Counted from the stretch's first letter, positions 39,421 to 49,966 are shown. The stretch: DNA of 64,000 nt from Oleisolibacter albus (GCF_003336875.1 NZ_QGNJ01000009.1:91155-155154); one strand, 5' to 3'. Made by a program: numbers and translations. Notes: generated from the letters alone by a model not told the origin.

Positions 39421-39435
39421 ATGGCCGCCCGTCAA
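39407..39435 (-). promoter_or_regulatory. sigma70-type promoter of the repressor-YeeE operon
   Basis: On the minus strand TTGACG (39430-39435) and CATATT (39407-39412) are 17 bases apart. The start of transcription would fall within a few bases of the ATG at 39399, giving a leaderless or nearly leaderless mRNA. Confidence 0.65.
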
Positions 39436-39477
39436 GGCCGGTGCGCGCCGGCCTGTGCGTCAGCGCGCGCCTTCCGC

Positions 39478-40572
39478 TCAGCCCGGGATCGTCAGCGGCC
39501 GGGTGACATGGCCCATCTTGCGGCCGGGGCGGCCCTCGCCCTTGCCATAGAGATGCAGCCGGGCGCCGGGTTCGGCCATCAGTGCCGGCCAGGCCTCCAC
39601 ATCGCTGCCGATGAGGTTGGTCATGGCGCAGGGTTCGGTGATGCCGGTCGGCCCCAGCGGCAGGCCGCAGACGGCGCGCACCAGCTGTTCGAACTGGCTG
39701 GTCTCGCAGAAATCGAGGGACCAATGGCCGGAATTGTGAGGCCGCGGCGCCATCTCGTTGACCAGCACGGCCCCGTCGGGGGTGACGAACATCTCCACCG
39801 CCAGCAGCCCGACCACGTCCAGCGCCTGGGTCAGGCGCTCGGCCACGCGCCGCGCCTCGGCGGCCACGGCGGCGTCGAGCGTGGCCGGGGCCAGGGTCAC
39901 GTCCAGGATGCCGGCCTTGTGCCGGTTCTCCACCGGCGGATAGCTGACCATGGCACCGTCGGCCCGGCGGGCCACGATGACCGACACCTCGCAGGCGAAG
40001 GTGACGAACCCTTCCAGGATGCCCTCGACCCCGGCCGGGCTGGACCCGCACAGATCGGCCCAGGCCCGCTCCAGGTCGGTGTCCGGCTGGATGCGCACCT
40101 GCCCCTTGCCGTCATAGCCCAGGCGGGTGGATTTCAGGATGGCGGGGGTGCCGAGGTCGGCCACGGCCGCCCGCAGATCCGCGGCGCTGCGCACCGGGCG
40201 GAAGGGCGCCGTGCGCAGGCCCTGGGCATTGGCGAAACTCTTCTCCCGCAGCCGGTCCTGGGCCACGGCCAGCACGCCGGCGCCGGGATGCACCGGCACC
40301 CTTTCCGCCAGGAAGGCCACGGTGTCGGTGGGCACATTCTCCCACTCCAGCGTCACCACATCGACGGCGGCGGCGAAGCGGGCCAGCGCCGTCTGATCGT
40401 GCCAGTCGGCGCTGGTGACCGCGGCACAGACCTGGCCGCAGGAACTGTCCCGCCCCTCCGGCGAGAACACATGCAGCCGGTAGCCCAGCCGGGCGGCGGC
40501 CAGGGCGGTCATGCGGCCCAGCTGTCCGGCACCCAGCATGCCGATGGTGGACCCGGGAGGCAGGGCGGTCAT
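39478..40572 (-). CDS. purK: N5-carboxyaminoimidazole ribonucleotide synthase
   Basis: ATP-grasp enzyme that carboxylates AIR in purine synthesis. 364 residues: N-terminal [23 protein letters not shown]-grasp segment [17 protein letters not shown] and Mg-binding [14 protein letters not shown]. The start at 40572 ([10 protein letters not shown]) gives the usual length. It overlaps nothing but follows purE by 10 bases on the same strand, forming the normal purE-purK pair. Confidence 0.95.
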   Translation of the reverse strand: MTALPPGSTIGMLGAGQLGRMTALAAARLGYRLHVFSPEGRDSSCGQVCAAVTSADWHDQTALARFAAAVDVVTLEWENVPTDTVAFLAERVPVHPGAGVLAVAQDRLREKSFANAQGLRTAPFRPVRSAADLRAAVADLGTPAILKSTRLGYDGKGQVRIQPDTDLERAWADLCGSSPAGVEGILEGFVTFACEVSVIVARRADGAMVSYPPVENRHKAGILDVTLAPATLDAAVAAEARRVAERLTQALDVVGLLAVEMFVTPDGAVLVNEMAPRPHNSGHWSLDFCETSQFEQLVRAVCGLPLGPTGITEPCAMTNLIGSDVEAWPALMAEPGARLHLYGKGEGRPGRKMGHVTRPLTIPG

Positions 40573-40582
40573 GGGGGCGTTC

Positions 40583-41089
40583 CTACTTCGACTCGTCCAC
40601 GGGGATCTCGGCCACGGCGGCGGTCTGCGCCGTCCGCCAGGCCACCAGCCGCGCATCCAGCGCCGGATCGTTGAGCGCCAGCACGGCGGCGGCCAGCAGG
40701 GCGGCGTTGATGGCGCCGGCCTTGCCGATGGCCAGCGTGCCCACCGGCACGCCCCCCGGCATCTGCACGATGGAATGCAGGCTGTCCACGCCGCGCAGGG
40801 CGTGGCTTTCCACCGGCACGCCGAACACCGGCAGCGTGGTCATGGCAGCGGCCATGCCCGGCAGATGCGCGGCACCGCCGGCCCCGGCGATGATGACCTT
40901 CAGCCCGCGGCCCTTGGCCCCGGTGGCATAGTCGTACAGGCGCTGGGGCGTGCGGTGGGCGGAGACGATGCGGGCCTCGAACGGCACCTGCAGGGCCGCC
41001 AGCGTGTCGGCGGCGTGTTTCATGGTGGCCCAGTCGGACTGGCTGCCCATGATGATGCCCACGGGCGGACCCTGGTCTGCGGCGGTCAC
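40583..41089 (-). CDS. purE: N5-carboxyaminoimidazole ribonucleotide mutase
   Basis: Moves the carboxyl group of N5-CAIR to C4 to give CAIR. 168 residues with [19 protein letters not shown], the substrate loop [14 protein letters not shown] and [21 protein letters not shown] chose the GTG at 41089, which follows GGGGAG by six bases, over any more distant start. Upstream lies a block of 14-base tandem repeats. Confidence 0.96.
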   Translation of the reverse strand: MTAADQGPPVGIIMGSQSDWATMKHAADTLAALQVPFEARIVSAHRTPQRLYDYATGAKGRGLKVIIAGAGGAAHLPGMAAAMTTLPVFGVPVESHALRGVDSLHSIVQMPGGVPVGTLAIGKAGAINAALLAAAVLALNDPALDARLVAWRTAQTAAVAEIPVDESK

Positions 41090-41262
41090 GGCATGCTCCC
41101 CTGGCCCCGTCGGGGCGGCTTGGCGGGCCAGGCGGCCCGGCTGCGGAAAGCGCCGGATTATAGGCGGGGACCGGGATGGCGCAACCGCGGCGATTGCACA
41201 CCCTCGCCGCGTTTGCGGCACGGCGCCCGGCTCCGGGGCCACAGGCGCTGCGGCCGGGACCG

Positions 41263-41332
41263 CCGGCTGGTCAGGGCCGGCTGGTCAGGGCCGGCTGGTC
41301 AGGGCCGGCTGGTCAGGGCCGGCTGGTCAGGG
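41263..41332. repeat. five perfect 14-bp tandem repeats
   Basis: The unit CCGGCTGGTCAGGG occurs five times without change from 41263 to 41332, plus a partial sixth. It lies in the 263-base gap between purE and the YdcH gene, which holds no other gene. Confidence 0.95.
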
Positions 41333-41352
41333 CCGGCGGCCGGGGAAGGGAA

Positions 41353-41553
41353 TTACGCAATGATGTCCGGCACCATCTCGCTTTCGATGCGGGCGATCAT
41401 GTCCTTCAGCAGCAGCTTGCGCTTCTTCAGCCGCTGGATCTGCAACTGATCCACGGGGAACTGCCCCTGCAGGCGGGAGATCACATCGTCCAGGTCGCGG
41501 TGCTCCAGACGCAGCGCCGCGAGCTTTTCCTTGAGCACCTGTTGATCGGTCAT
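41353..41553 (-). CDS. YdcH/DUF465 family small protein
   Basis: 66 residues of heptad-rich helix (LEHRDLDDVISRLQGQFPVD then QLQIQRLKKRKLLLKDMIAR), matching DUF465 proteins, which are short coiled coils of unknown function and very common in alphaproteobacteria. A second member lies at 49529-49693. It is divergent from pfkA. Confidence 0.9.
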   Translation of the reverse strand: MTDQQVLKEKLAALRLEHRDLDDVISRLQGQFPVDQLQIQRLKKRKLLLKDMIARIESEMVPDIIA

Positions 41554-41728
41554 TGGTCCTGTACGCTCTGAACGCCGGCATCAGGGGCGCTTCCATACCA
41601 TAAATCCAAGCGTCCTTAAAACCACGGCATGCGGCTGCGGCGGGCGGCGCGCCGATTTTTCGGTTGTCCTGCCTGCGGCGGGCGGGCACGTTGAAAGGTA
41701 GCATTATTTCTTGCAGACTGCGCGCGCC

Positions 41729-41743
41729 CGTTACCGGGTAACG
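41729..41743. promoter_or_regulatory. palindrome 26 bases before pfkA
   Basis: CGTTACC and GGTAACG form a perfect 7-bp dyad around a single G. Its position between the probable promoter and the pfkA ATG suits an operator; the binding protein is unknown. Confidence 0.4.
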
Positions 41744-41768
41744 CCCCTTGACCAATGGATAGGCTGAC

Positions 41769-42837
<1,069 letters not shown>

Positions 42838-42857
<20 letters not shown>

Positions 42858-43371
42858 TCCGGCGCCTTCTGTGCAGCCAGTGTCCGGGGGGGCCTCCTCC
42901 CCGGACCTCTGGTCCTTCTGCCTGTCGGTCTATGCCCGCCCCGGTGTGGCCGATGCCTGCCTGACCGCCCAGGACACCCACGGCCAGGATGTCCCCCTCC
43001 TGCTCTGGGCCATCTGGCTGGGCCGGGTCCATGGTCACCGCCTGACCCGGACCGACCTGGACCAGGCCCGCGCCGCCATTGCCGGATGGCGCGACAGCGT
43101 GGTTCTGCCCCTGCGCACCCTGCGCCGGCGGCTGAAGACCGGCCCCTCCCCCGCGCCGAGTCCCGCGACCGAGGCCCTGCGCGACCGCATCAAGGCCGCC
43201 GAACTGGAGGCCGAACGGGTGCAGCTGGTGCTGCTGCTGGCGGACCTGCCCGCGGCACGTCGCCCCACCACCCCGCCCGATGTGGCCATGGATGCCAACC
43301 TGCGGCTGCTGCTGCCGGACGCCCCCTCTGTTACAAGCGGTTTACAATCCGCAGTTCGGGCCTGTGATTAA
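42838..43371 (+). CDS. TIGR02444/DUF2390 family protein
   Basis: About 177 residues with the family pattern LWSFCLSVYARPGVADACLT followed by QDTHGQDVPLLLWAIWLG and a helical C-terminus. Function is unknown. The start is uncertain: an ATG at 42838 overlaps the pfkA end by 20 bases and would couple the two, while GTG at 42871 is an alternative that removes 11 unconserved residues. The family call is good, the N-terminus is not. Confidence 0.8.
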
Positions 43372-43554
43372 GGCCGTGCTAGGGTTCCCGCGGATCACCC
43401 CGGGCAGGTTTGTCCAGGTCGGGCCGGACAGGTTCCGGCCTTGGCAAACCTGCTGATGTCCATGGTTGTGCGGGAGGTCCGGGGCCGTCCCTGGGGTGGG
43501 CGGCGTCCGGACCTTCCGTTTCGGGATTACGCAAGAAACGCGGGAGACACGAAT

Positions 43555-45630
43555 ATGAAAGGCCTCAAGGCCTCCACCTGCCTTGGCGTGCTCGGCCTGG
43601 CCCTGACCCTGGCCGGCGCCGCTGCCGCCGCGCCGACCCAGGTCGCCCAGACGTCCGCCATGCCGAAAGTCGCTGCCCCGGCCAAGGGCGCCCCGGCCGT
43701 GGGCGCGCCGGCGGTCGATCCGAACGTCAGCCCGTGCGACGACTTCTTCCTGCATGCCTGCGGCCCCTGGCTGCAGCAGAACCCCATCCCGGACGACGAG
43801 TCCCGCTGGGGCAACTTCCAGATGCTGGAGCAGCGCAACAAGGACATCCTGCACGACATTCTGGACAAGGCGGTGGCCAGCCCGAAGCCGGAGACCCAGA
43901 AGATCGCCGACTTCTATGCCGCCTGCATGGATGAGAAGGCGGTGGAGGCCAAGGGCATCGCGCCGCTGAAGCCGACGCTGGACCGCATCGCCGCGCTGAA
44001 CGACAAGACGGCGCTGGCCCCGCTGGTGGCCGGGCTGCACCGCATGGGCGTCAATGCCCTGTTCGGCTTCGGCCGCATGCAGAGCTTCCAGGACGCCACC
44101 GATACCATCGCCGTGGCCGACCAGGGCGGCCTGGGCCTGCCCGACCGCGACTTCTATTTCAAGGATGACGAGAAGTCGAAGGACCAGCGAGCCAAGTATG
44201 TGGCCCATATCGCCCGCATGTTCGCGCTGGCCGGCGACACGGTCGATGCCGCCAAGGCCAAGGCCGACACGGTGATGGCGCTGGAGACGAAGCTGGCCGG
44301 CATCTCCATGACCCGCACCGAACGGCGCGACCCGCTGAAGCGCAACAACCCCTCCAGCTTCGCCGACTTCGCCAAGCTGGCGCCGGGGCTGGACTGGGCC
44401 GCCTATGTCAAGGATGTGGGCGCCCCCGCCTTCGAGCGCATGAACGTCAACAACCCCGCCTTCTTCACGGGGCTGGAGACGGTCCTGGCCGGCGCCTCGC
44501 TGGACGATCTCAAGGTCTATCTCTCCTGGCACGCCCTGCGTTCCGCCGCCCCCTGGCTGTCCGACGCCTTCGTGCAGGAGAATTTCGCCTTCTACGGCAA
44601 GACCCTGTCCGGCGCCAAGGAGCTGCGCCCGCGCTGGAAGCGCTGTGTCGAGGCCACGGACCGCGCCCTGGGCGAGGATCTCGGCAAATACTATGTCGAG
44701 GCCGCCTTCGGGCCGGAGCACAAGCAGCGCATGCTGACCATGGTCGGCGACATCCTGTCGGCCTTCAACGACCAGATCGGCAAGCTGGACTGGATGAGCA
44801 AGGAGACCCAGGCCAAGGCCCGGGCCAAGCTCACGGCTATCTCCAACAAGATCGGCTATCCCGACGCGTGGAAGGATTATTCCACCCTGACGGTGACGCG
44901 CGACGACCTGCTGGGCAACGCCACCCGCGCCGCCGAGTTCGACCACCTCGACGATCTCAGCCGGATCGGCAAGAAGGTGGACCGCAAGGAATGGGGCATG
45001 ACCCCGCCGACGGTGAACGCCTATTACTCGCCGGCCCTGAACAGCATCAACTTCCCGGCCGGCATCCTGCAGCCGCCCTTCTTCGACTTCCAGGCCGACG
45101 ACGCCTTCAACTATGGCGGCATCGGCGCGGTCATCGGCCATGAGATCACCCACGGCTTCGACGATCAGGGCCGCAAGTTCGATGGCCAGGGCAATCTCAA
45201 GGACTGGTGGACCGAAGCCGACGGCAAGGGCTTCGAGCAGCGGGCCCAGTGCCTGGTCGACCAGTATGGCGGCTATGTCGCCGACGGCGACGTCAAGCTC
45301 AACGGCAAGCTGACCCTGGGCGAGAACACCGCCGACAATGGCGGCATCCGCATCGCCCTGGCCGCCCTGCGCAAGCATCTGGGCGCCAAGAAGATGTCGG
45401 AGAAGATCGGCGGCCTCACGGCCGAACAGCGCTTCTTCTACGGCTATGCCAACATCTGGTGCTCGGCCCTGCGGCCGGAAGCGGCACGCCTGCGCGCCCT
45501 GACCGATCCGCACAGCCTGGGCCGCTACCGCGTCAACGGCGTGGTCAGCAACATGCCGGAGTTCGCCAAGGCCTTCAATTGCAAGCCCGGCCAGGCCATG
45601 GTCCGGCAGCAGCAGTGCAAGGTCTGGTAA
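43555..45630 (+). CDS. M13 family zinc metallopeptidase, first tandem copy
   Basis: 691-residue neprilysin-like endopeptidase. A signal peptide (LGVLGLALTLAGAAAAAP) precedes the VSPCDDFFLHACGPWLQQNP start of the mature domain. The zinc site is GHEITHGFDDQGR (His529, Glu530, His533) with the third ligand Glu590 in LGENTADNGG; the C-terminal CKVW box is intact. Gram-negative M13 enzymes act in the periplasm on small peptides. It is followed after 85 bases by a close paralogue, so this is a tandem duplication. Confidence 0.95.
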   Translation: MKGLKASTCLGVLGLALTLAGAAAAAPTQVAQTSAMPKVAAPAKGAPAVGAPAVDPNVSPCDDFFLHACGPWLQQNPIPDDESRWGNFQMLEQRNKDILHDILDKAVASPKPETQKIADFYAACMDEKAVEAKGIAPLKPTLDRIAALNDKTALAPLVAGLHRMGVNALFGFGRMQSFQDATDTIAVADQGGLGLPDRDFYFKDDEKSKDQRAKYVAHIARMFALAGDTVDAAKAKADTVMALETKLAGISMTRTERRDPLKRNNPSSFADFAKLAPGLDWAAYVKDVGAPAFERMNVNNPAFFTGLETVLAGASLDDLKVYLSWHALRSAAPWLSDAFVQENFAFYGKTLSGAKELRPRWKRCVEATDRALGEDLGKYYVEAAFGPEHKQRMLTMVGDILSAFNDQIGKLDWMSKETQAKARAKLTAISNKIGYPDAWKDYSTLTVTRDDLLGNATRAAEFDHLDDLSRIGKKVDRKEWGMTPPTVNAYYSPALNSINFPAGILQPPFFDFQADDAFNYGGIGAVIGHEITHGFDDQGRKFDGQGNLKDWWTEADGKGFEQRAQCLVDQYGGYVADGDVKLNGKLTLGENTADNGGIRIALAALRKHLGAKKMSEKIGGLTAEQRFFYGYANIWCSALRPEAARLRALTDPHSLGRYRVNGVVSNMPEFAKAFNCKPGQAMVRQQQCKVW

Positions 45631-45715
45631 AACGGTACACTGGCGGGGGGTCCAAGCGGCCTCCCGCCCTTTCATTCCCCTATCCCGCACCCCCTTTGTC
45701 CTGTGAGGGTTGTTT

Positions 45716-47773
45716 ATGATCCAGAGTCTCCGTGCCGCCGGTGTCGCGGCGTTCACGCTGGCGCTGCTGACGGGCAGCGCGCTGGCGGCCGACACCACCC
45801 AGGTGGCCCAGACGGCCGCCACGCCGAAGGTCAAGGCCCCGGCCGCCGCCCCGGCGGTCGATCCCGCTGTCAGCCCGTGCGAGGATTTCTTCCTCCATGC
45901 CTGCGGCCCGTGGATCAAGGAGAACCCGATTCCCGCCGACCGCTCGCGCAACGGCACCTTCGACCAGCTGGAAGAGAACAATAAGAAGATCCTGCACGAG
46001 ATCCTGGACAAGGCTGCCGCCAGCCCGACCCCGGCCACGCGCCGGATCGGCGACTTCTACGCCGCCTGCATGGATGAGAAGGGGATCGAGGCCGCGGGTC
46101 TGGCCCCGCTGAAGCCGGTGCTGTCCCGCATCAATGCGGTGAAGGACAAGAAGGACCTGGGCAAGACCGTGGCCGACCTGCATCTGGCCGGAGTCAATGT
46201 CCTGTTCGGCTTCGGCCCGCAGCAGAGCTTCAGCAGCGCCGAGGACACCATCGCGGCCTTCGACCAGGGCGGCATGGGCCTGCCCGACCGCGACATGTAC
46301 CTGAAGGACGACGAGCGCTCGAAGTCCACGCGGGACGCCTATGTCAAGCATGTGGCCCGCATGTTCGCGCTGGCCGGCGACAAGGCCGATGCCGCCAAGG
46401 CCAAGGCCGATGCCGTCATGGCCTTCGAGACGGCGCTGGCCAAAGGCGCGCTGGGCCGCGTCGAGCGCCGCGACCCGTCGAAGCTGAACAATCCCGGCAC
46501 CATCGATGGCTTCATCAAGGACCATCCGGTCCTGGATCTGGCCGGCTATGTCAAGACCGTCGGCGCGCCGGCCACGGGCACGCTGAACGTCAACGATCCC
46601 GGCTTCTTCACCAGCCTGGACGCGGTGCTGCAGCAGACCGACCTCGCCACGCTGAAGACCTACTTCACCTGGCAGGCCCTGCGCGCCGCGGCCCCCTGGC
46701 TGCCCGACGCCTTCGTGCAGGAGAATTTCAGCTTCTACGGCAAGACCCTGTCCGGCGCCAAGGAACTGCGTCCGCGCTGGAAGCGCTGCGTCGATGCCAC
46801 CGACAGCGCCCTGGGCGAGGATCTCGGCAAGCACTATGCCGAGGTGGCCTTCGGCCCCGAGCACAAGCAGCGCATGATGGCCATGCTGGACGATCTGGAT
46901 GCGGCCTATGCCGAGGACATCCAGAAGCTCGACTGGATGAGCCCGGAAACCAAGGCCAAGGCGCTGGAAAAGCTGAAGGCCATGGCGCGCAAGGTCGGCT
47001 ATCCCGAGACCTGGCGCGACTACAGCGCGCTGGAGGTGAAGCGCGGCGACATGCTGGGCAACGCCGTGCGCTCGGCCGGCTTCGAGTACAGCTACCAGGT
47101 CGGCAAGATCGGCAAGAAGGTGGACCCGGACGAGTGGTTCATGACCCCGCCCACGGTCAACGCCTATTACGATCCCAGCCAGAACAACATCAACTTCCCG
47201 GCCGGCATCCTGCAGCCGCCCTTCTTCGACTTCAAAGCCGACGACGCCACCAATTACGGCGCCATCGGCGCGGTCATCGGCCATGAGATGACCCATGGCT
47301 TCGACGATGAGGGCCGCAACTTCGATGCCAAGGGCAATCTGAAGAACTGGTGGACCGAGGCCGATGCCAAGCGCTTCGAGGAGCGGGCCCAGTGCCTGGT
47401 CGACCAGTACGGCAACTATGTCGCCGATGGCGAGGTCAAGCTCAACGGCAAGCTGACCCTGGGCGAGAACACCGCCGACAATGGCGGCGTCAGTCTGGCA
47501 CTGGCCGCCCTGCGCAAGCGTCTGGGCGACACGGCCATGGACAAGGCGCAGGATGGGCTGACCCCGACCCAGCGCTTCTTCTACGGCTATGCGAATGTCT
47601 GGTGCTCGTCGATCCGGCCGGAAGCGGCGCGTCTGCGCGCCCTGACCGACCCGCACAGCCTGGGCCGCTACCGCGTCAACGGCGTGCTGTCGAACATGCC
47701 GGAGTTCGCCAAGGCCTTCAACTGCAAGCCCGGCCAGGCCATGGTCAAGGAAACGCAGTGCAAGGTGTGGTGA
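45716..47773 (+). CDS. M13 family zinc metallopeptidase, second tandem copy
   Basis: 685 residues, closely similar to the preceding gene along its whole length. Signal peptide ends near GSALAAD; mature start VSPCEDFFLHACGPWIKENP. Zinc ligands His523 and His527 in GHEMTHGFDDEGR and Glu584 in LGENTADNGG; the C-terminus ends CKVW. Both copies therefore look active. Differences cluster in the N-terminal alpha domain that shapes substrate access, so the pair may have different peptide preferences. Confidence 0.95.
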   Translation: MIQSLRAAGVAAFTLALLTGSALAADTTQVAQTAATPKVKAPAAAPAVDPAVSPCEDFFLHACGPWIKENPIPADRSRNGTFDQLEENNKKILHEILDKAAASPTPATRRIGDFYAACMDEKGIEAAGLAPLKPVLSRINAVKDKKDLGKTVADLHLAGVNVLFGFGPQQSFSSAEDTIAAFDQGGMGLPDRDMYLKDDERSKSTRDAYVKHVARMFALAGDKADAAKAKADAVMAFETALAKGALGRVERRDPSKLNNPGTIDGFIKDHPVLDLAGYVKTVGAPATGTLNVNDPGFFTSLDAVLQQTDLATLKTYFTWQALRAAAPWLPDAFVQENFSFYGKTLSGAKELRPRWKRCVDATDSALGEDLGKHYAEVAFGPEHKQRMMAMLDDLDAAYAEDIQKLDWMSPETKAKALEKLKAMARKVGYPETWRDYSALEVKRGDMLGNAVRSAGFEYSYQVGKIGKKVDPDEWFMTPPTVNAYYDPSQNNINFPAGILQPPFFDFKADDATNYGAIGAVIGHEMTHGFDDEGRNFDAKGNLKNWWTEADAKRFEERAQCLVDQYGNYVADGEVKLNGKLTLGENTADNGGVSLALAALRKRLGDTAMDKAQDGLTPTQRFFYGYANVWCSSIRPEAARLRALTDPHSLGRYRVNGVLSNMPEFAKAFNCKPGQAMVKETQCKVW

Positions 47774-47912
47774 TGCGGATGGCGGGTCGCCTGGCAGGCT
47801 GACCCGCCATGTTCCGACGGGCGGGAGTTCCCGCAATCGGCCAGGGCCGCTCCCCCGGGGGAGCGGCCCTTTCCAGTCCGGTCATGTCAGCGGCCCGGAT
47901 CGGCCGGCCGGA

Positions 47913-48251
47913 TCAGCGGCCCCGCTCGCGGCTTTCCTCGGCGCGCTCGGCCGCGGCCTCGGCATCGGCGGCGGCTTCGGCCGCCTCCTCCTGGGCGTCC
48001 GCCGCCGCATCGGCCGCCCCCTCCTTGCTGTGGTCCCAGCCATTCTCCGCGGCGTTGCCGGTCCGCTCGGCGCTGTCCTCCAGCTTCTCGCCGGCGCGCT
48101 CCAGCGCCTCGCCGGTGCGCTCGGTGGCATTGTCGATCTTCTCGCCGGCCTGCTCGGCCGGCCCCTGGCTGTCGCAGGCGGCCAGGGCCAGGGGGGCCGC
48201 CGCAACCAGGGCCGCCAGGGCGGCGCGTCGGATCGTGGTCTGGATGGTCAT
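47913..48251 (-). CDS. small lipoprotein with amphipathic helical repeats
   Basis: 112 residues with a lipoprotein signal (AAPLALAACDSQ, lipidated Cys near 26). The mature part is entirely charged helix with imperfect 11-residue repeats (ERTGEALERAGEKLEDSAER), ending in an Ala/Glu/Arg-rich stretch. Such LEA- or apolipoprotein-like repeats suggest envelope or stress protection, but no family was recognised with certainty. It is convergent with the M13 pair. Confidence 0.75.
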   Translation of the reverse strand: MTIQTTIRRAALAALVAAAPLALAACDSQGPAEQAGEKIDNATERTGEALERAGEKLEDSAERTGNAAENGWDHSKEGAADAAADAQEEAAEAAADAEAAAERAEESRERGR

Positions 48252-48431
48252 GTCAGCTCCGTCGATGGTGGCTCGTCAGGGGGCCGGCCGCATCGGCGGC
48301 CCCGACCCCGGCAATGAGCCAGCAACGGAACGGTCCCGGCGCTTGTTCCGCGCCACACTGTGGCGATGTTCAGGCACGCCGCAGCCGCCGGTTGCCGTGC
48401 GCGCTCAAGCGGCGGGCCGCAGCCTGGGCGC

Positions 48432-48464
48432 TGTCAGGCCGGTGTCAGGCCGGTGTCAGGCCGG
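48432..48464. repeat. three 11-bp tandem repeats
   Basis: TGTCAGGCCGG is repeated three times just after the ubiX stop. Confidence 0.85.
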
Positions 48465-49070
48465 GTCCGGCGTCCCGGTCCAGCGGCGGACGCGGCCGGT
48501 CTCGATACCGAACAGGTCCAGCATGCGGCCCACCGTATGGTCGATCATCTCGTCCAGGTTCTGGGGCTGGGCATAGAAGGCGGGCACCGGCGGATAGACC
48601 ACCGCCCCCATCTCCGTCACCGCCACCATGGAGCGCAGATGCCCCAGATGCAGCGGCGTCTCCCGCACCATCAGCACCAGCCGCCGCCGCTCCTTCAGCA
48701 CCACGTCGGCGGCACGGGTCAACAGGCTGCTGGTGACGCCGGTGGCGATCTCCGACAGGCTGCGCATGGAACAGGGGACCACCACCATCCCTAGCGTGTG
48801 GAAGCTACCACTGGAAATTGAAGCCCCAATATCTTGTGGGCTGTAGACCACATCTGCCAGTTCGTTGACCTGGGCAACCTTCAGCCGTGTCTCATGCGCA
48901 AGGGTCACCTCGGCAGATCTGCTCATTACGAGGTGGGACTCGATGCCGAGCGGGCGTAGAGTTTCCAGAAGGCGGATGCCGTAGATGATGCCGGAGGCAC
49001 CACTGATCCCCACGATCAGGCGCGGTTTCTTCGGATCAGGTTCTGCCGGGGTCTGGATCGGTCTAGCCAT
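48456..49070 (-). CDS. ubiX: flavin prenyltransferase UbiX
   Basis: Makes the prenylated FMN cofactor used by UbiD-type decarboxylases, including in ubiquinone synthesis. 204 residues from the ATG at 49070: the FMN loop LIVGISGASGIIYGIRLLET, then SSGSFHTLGMVVVPCSMRSL and the C-terminal helix LDEMIDHTVGRMLDLFGIE. No ubiD is adjacent. A GC-poorer patch around 48800-48900 coincides with the middle of the gene but the frame is intact. Confidence 0.95.
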   Translation of the reverse strand: MARPIQTPAEPDPKKPRLIVGISGASGIIYGIRLLETLRPLGIESHLVMSRSAEVTLAHETRLKVAQVNELADVVYSPQDIGASISSGSFHTLGMVVVPCSMRSLSEIATGVTSSLLTRAADVVLKERRRLVLMVRETPLHLGHLRSMVAVTEMGAVVYPPVPAFYAQPQNLDEMIDHTVGRMLDLFGIETGRVRRWTGTPDPA

Positions 49071-49528
49071 GGAGGTGATGTAGCGCTGCCACGCTGGCCC
49101 GTCCACTCCCCGATGAAAGCCGGCCGTGCGGTTCCTGCCCCCAGGCTCCCCGCGGCACCGGTCATCAGGATCGCGCCCCCGGACCATCTCCCATGAAAGG
49201 GAGGCTCCGGGGATCAGGGACACAGGACAGGCGGAACGGCACCCAAGCGGGACCTGGCACAGGCGGGCGGGCCGTGCGCCCATGCCGCAGCTGTCATCAG
49301 CCCCGTCGGACACCATATACAGTCAAGGTACCCCTGTTCCGCCGCTGTGCAGGCCTCCAGGCCGGCATGACCGGCAGGCAGCGATGCCCGGTGGTATGGA
49401 CCTGCCGACGGCGCGGCCCCGCCCCTGCGTGCCCCGCAGATGCGACCGGCAGCGGCCATGGGCCGATACCATTCCACCTTGCAGCATCCCGACATCCGCC
49501 GTTTTTCTCAACTGAAGGAGGGAATGTC
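49071..49528. other. 458-base region without a supportable gene
   Basis: Short open frames on both strands lack protein character. It presumably holds the ubiX promoter on one side and that of the small YdcH gene on the other. Confidence 0.6.
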
Positions 49529-49693
49529 ATGCAGTTTCCTGCACGCCTGGAAGCGCTCCGCAGCAAGCACCAATCGCTCGACGCCGCTGTGCAGGCGGAA
49601 GCCCGGCGTCCCTGTCCAGACTCGACGATCCTGAAACGGTTGAAACTCGAAAAGCTGCGCGTGAAGGAGGAAATGGACCGGCTGATGCACTGA
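49529..49693 (+). CDS. second YdcH/DUF465 family small protein
   Basis: 54 residues (FPARLEALRSKHQSLDAAVQ then ILKRLKLEKLRVKEEMDRLM), same helical pattern and length class as the gene at 41353-41553. AAGGAGG lies about nine bases before the ATG at 49529; an ATG five bases earlier is in another frame and encodes nothing credible. Confidence 0.85.
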   Translation: MQFPARLEALRSKHQSLDAAVQAEARRPCPDSTILKRLKLEKLRVKEEMDRLMH

Positions 49694-49840
49694 CGCCGGT
49701 GCCGGCTGCCGCAGCGGGGCCCCCGGCCACGGGGTCCCGCACGGCAGCACCAGATCAGCGGATACCAGACCGGCGGATACCAGATCGCTAGAAAACGGAC
49801 CGGTGCCGGACTGGCCGCCAAACCCCGATCGTCGCAGGAC

Positions 49841-49904
49841 GATCACAACAGGACGCGACCACAACAGGACGCGATCAAAAAAGGGCGCGATCACAAAAAT
49901 CGCG
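49841..49904. repeat. four 16-bp direct repeats, unusually A-rich
   Basis: Units at 49841, 49857, 49873 and 49889 follow GATCACAACAGGACGC with increasing change. They lie in a locally A-rich stretch. Confidence 0.75.
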
Positions 49905-49934
49905 TTCACAGAAGAACGCAACCACCCGAACAGC

Positions 49935-49966
49935 AACGGCGTGTCCCCCGCGGGACACGCCGTTTT
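49935..49966 (+). terminator. intrinsic terminator between YdcH and trcR
   Basis: AACGGCGTGTCCC pairs perfectly with GGGACACGCCGTT over 13 bases with a short loop and is followed by TTTT on the plus strand, ending transcripts from the YdcH side; the stem may also serve trcR. Confidence 0.8.

Noticed and set aside
41263..41332. Tandem 14-bp units considered as CRISPR
   Set aside because: Units are contiguous with no spacers, so this is a simple tandem repeat.
43342..47836. Long minus-strand frames opposite both M13 genes
   Set aside because: They mirror each other only because the M13 genes are duplicates; no protein character of their own.
49126..49515. Open frames upstream of the second YdcH gene
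   Set aside because: No family pattern, poor codon periodicity and no ribosome site; treated as non-coding.
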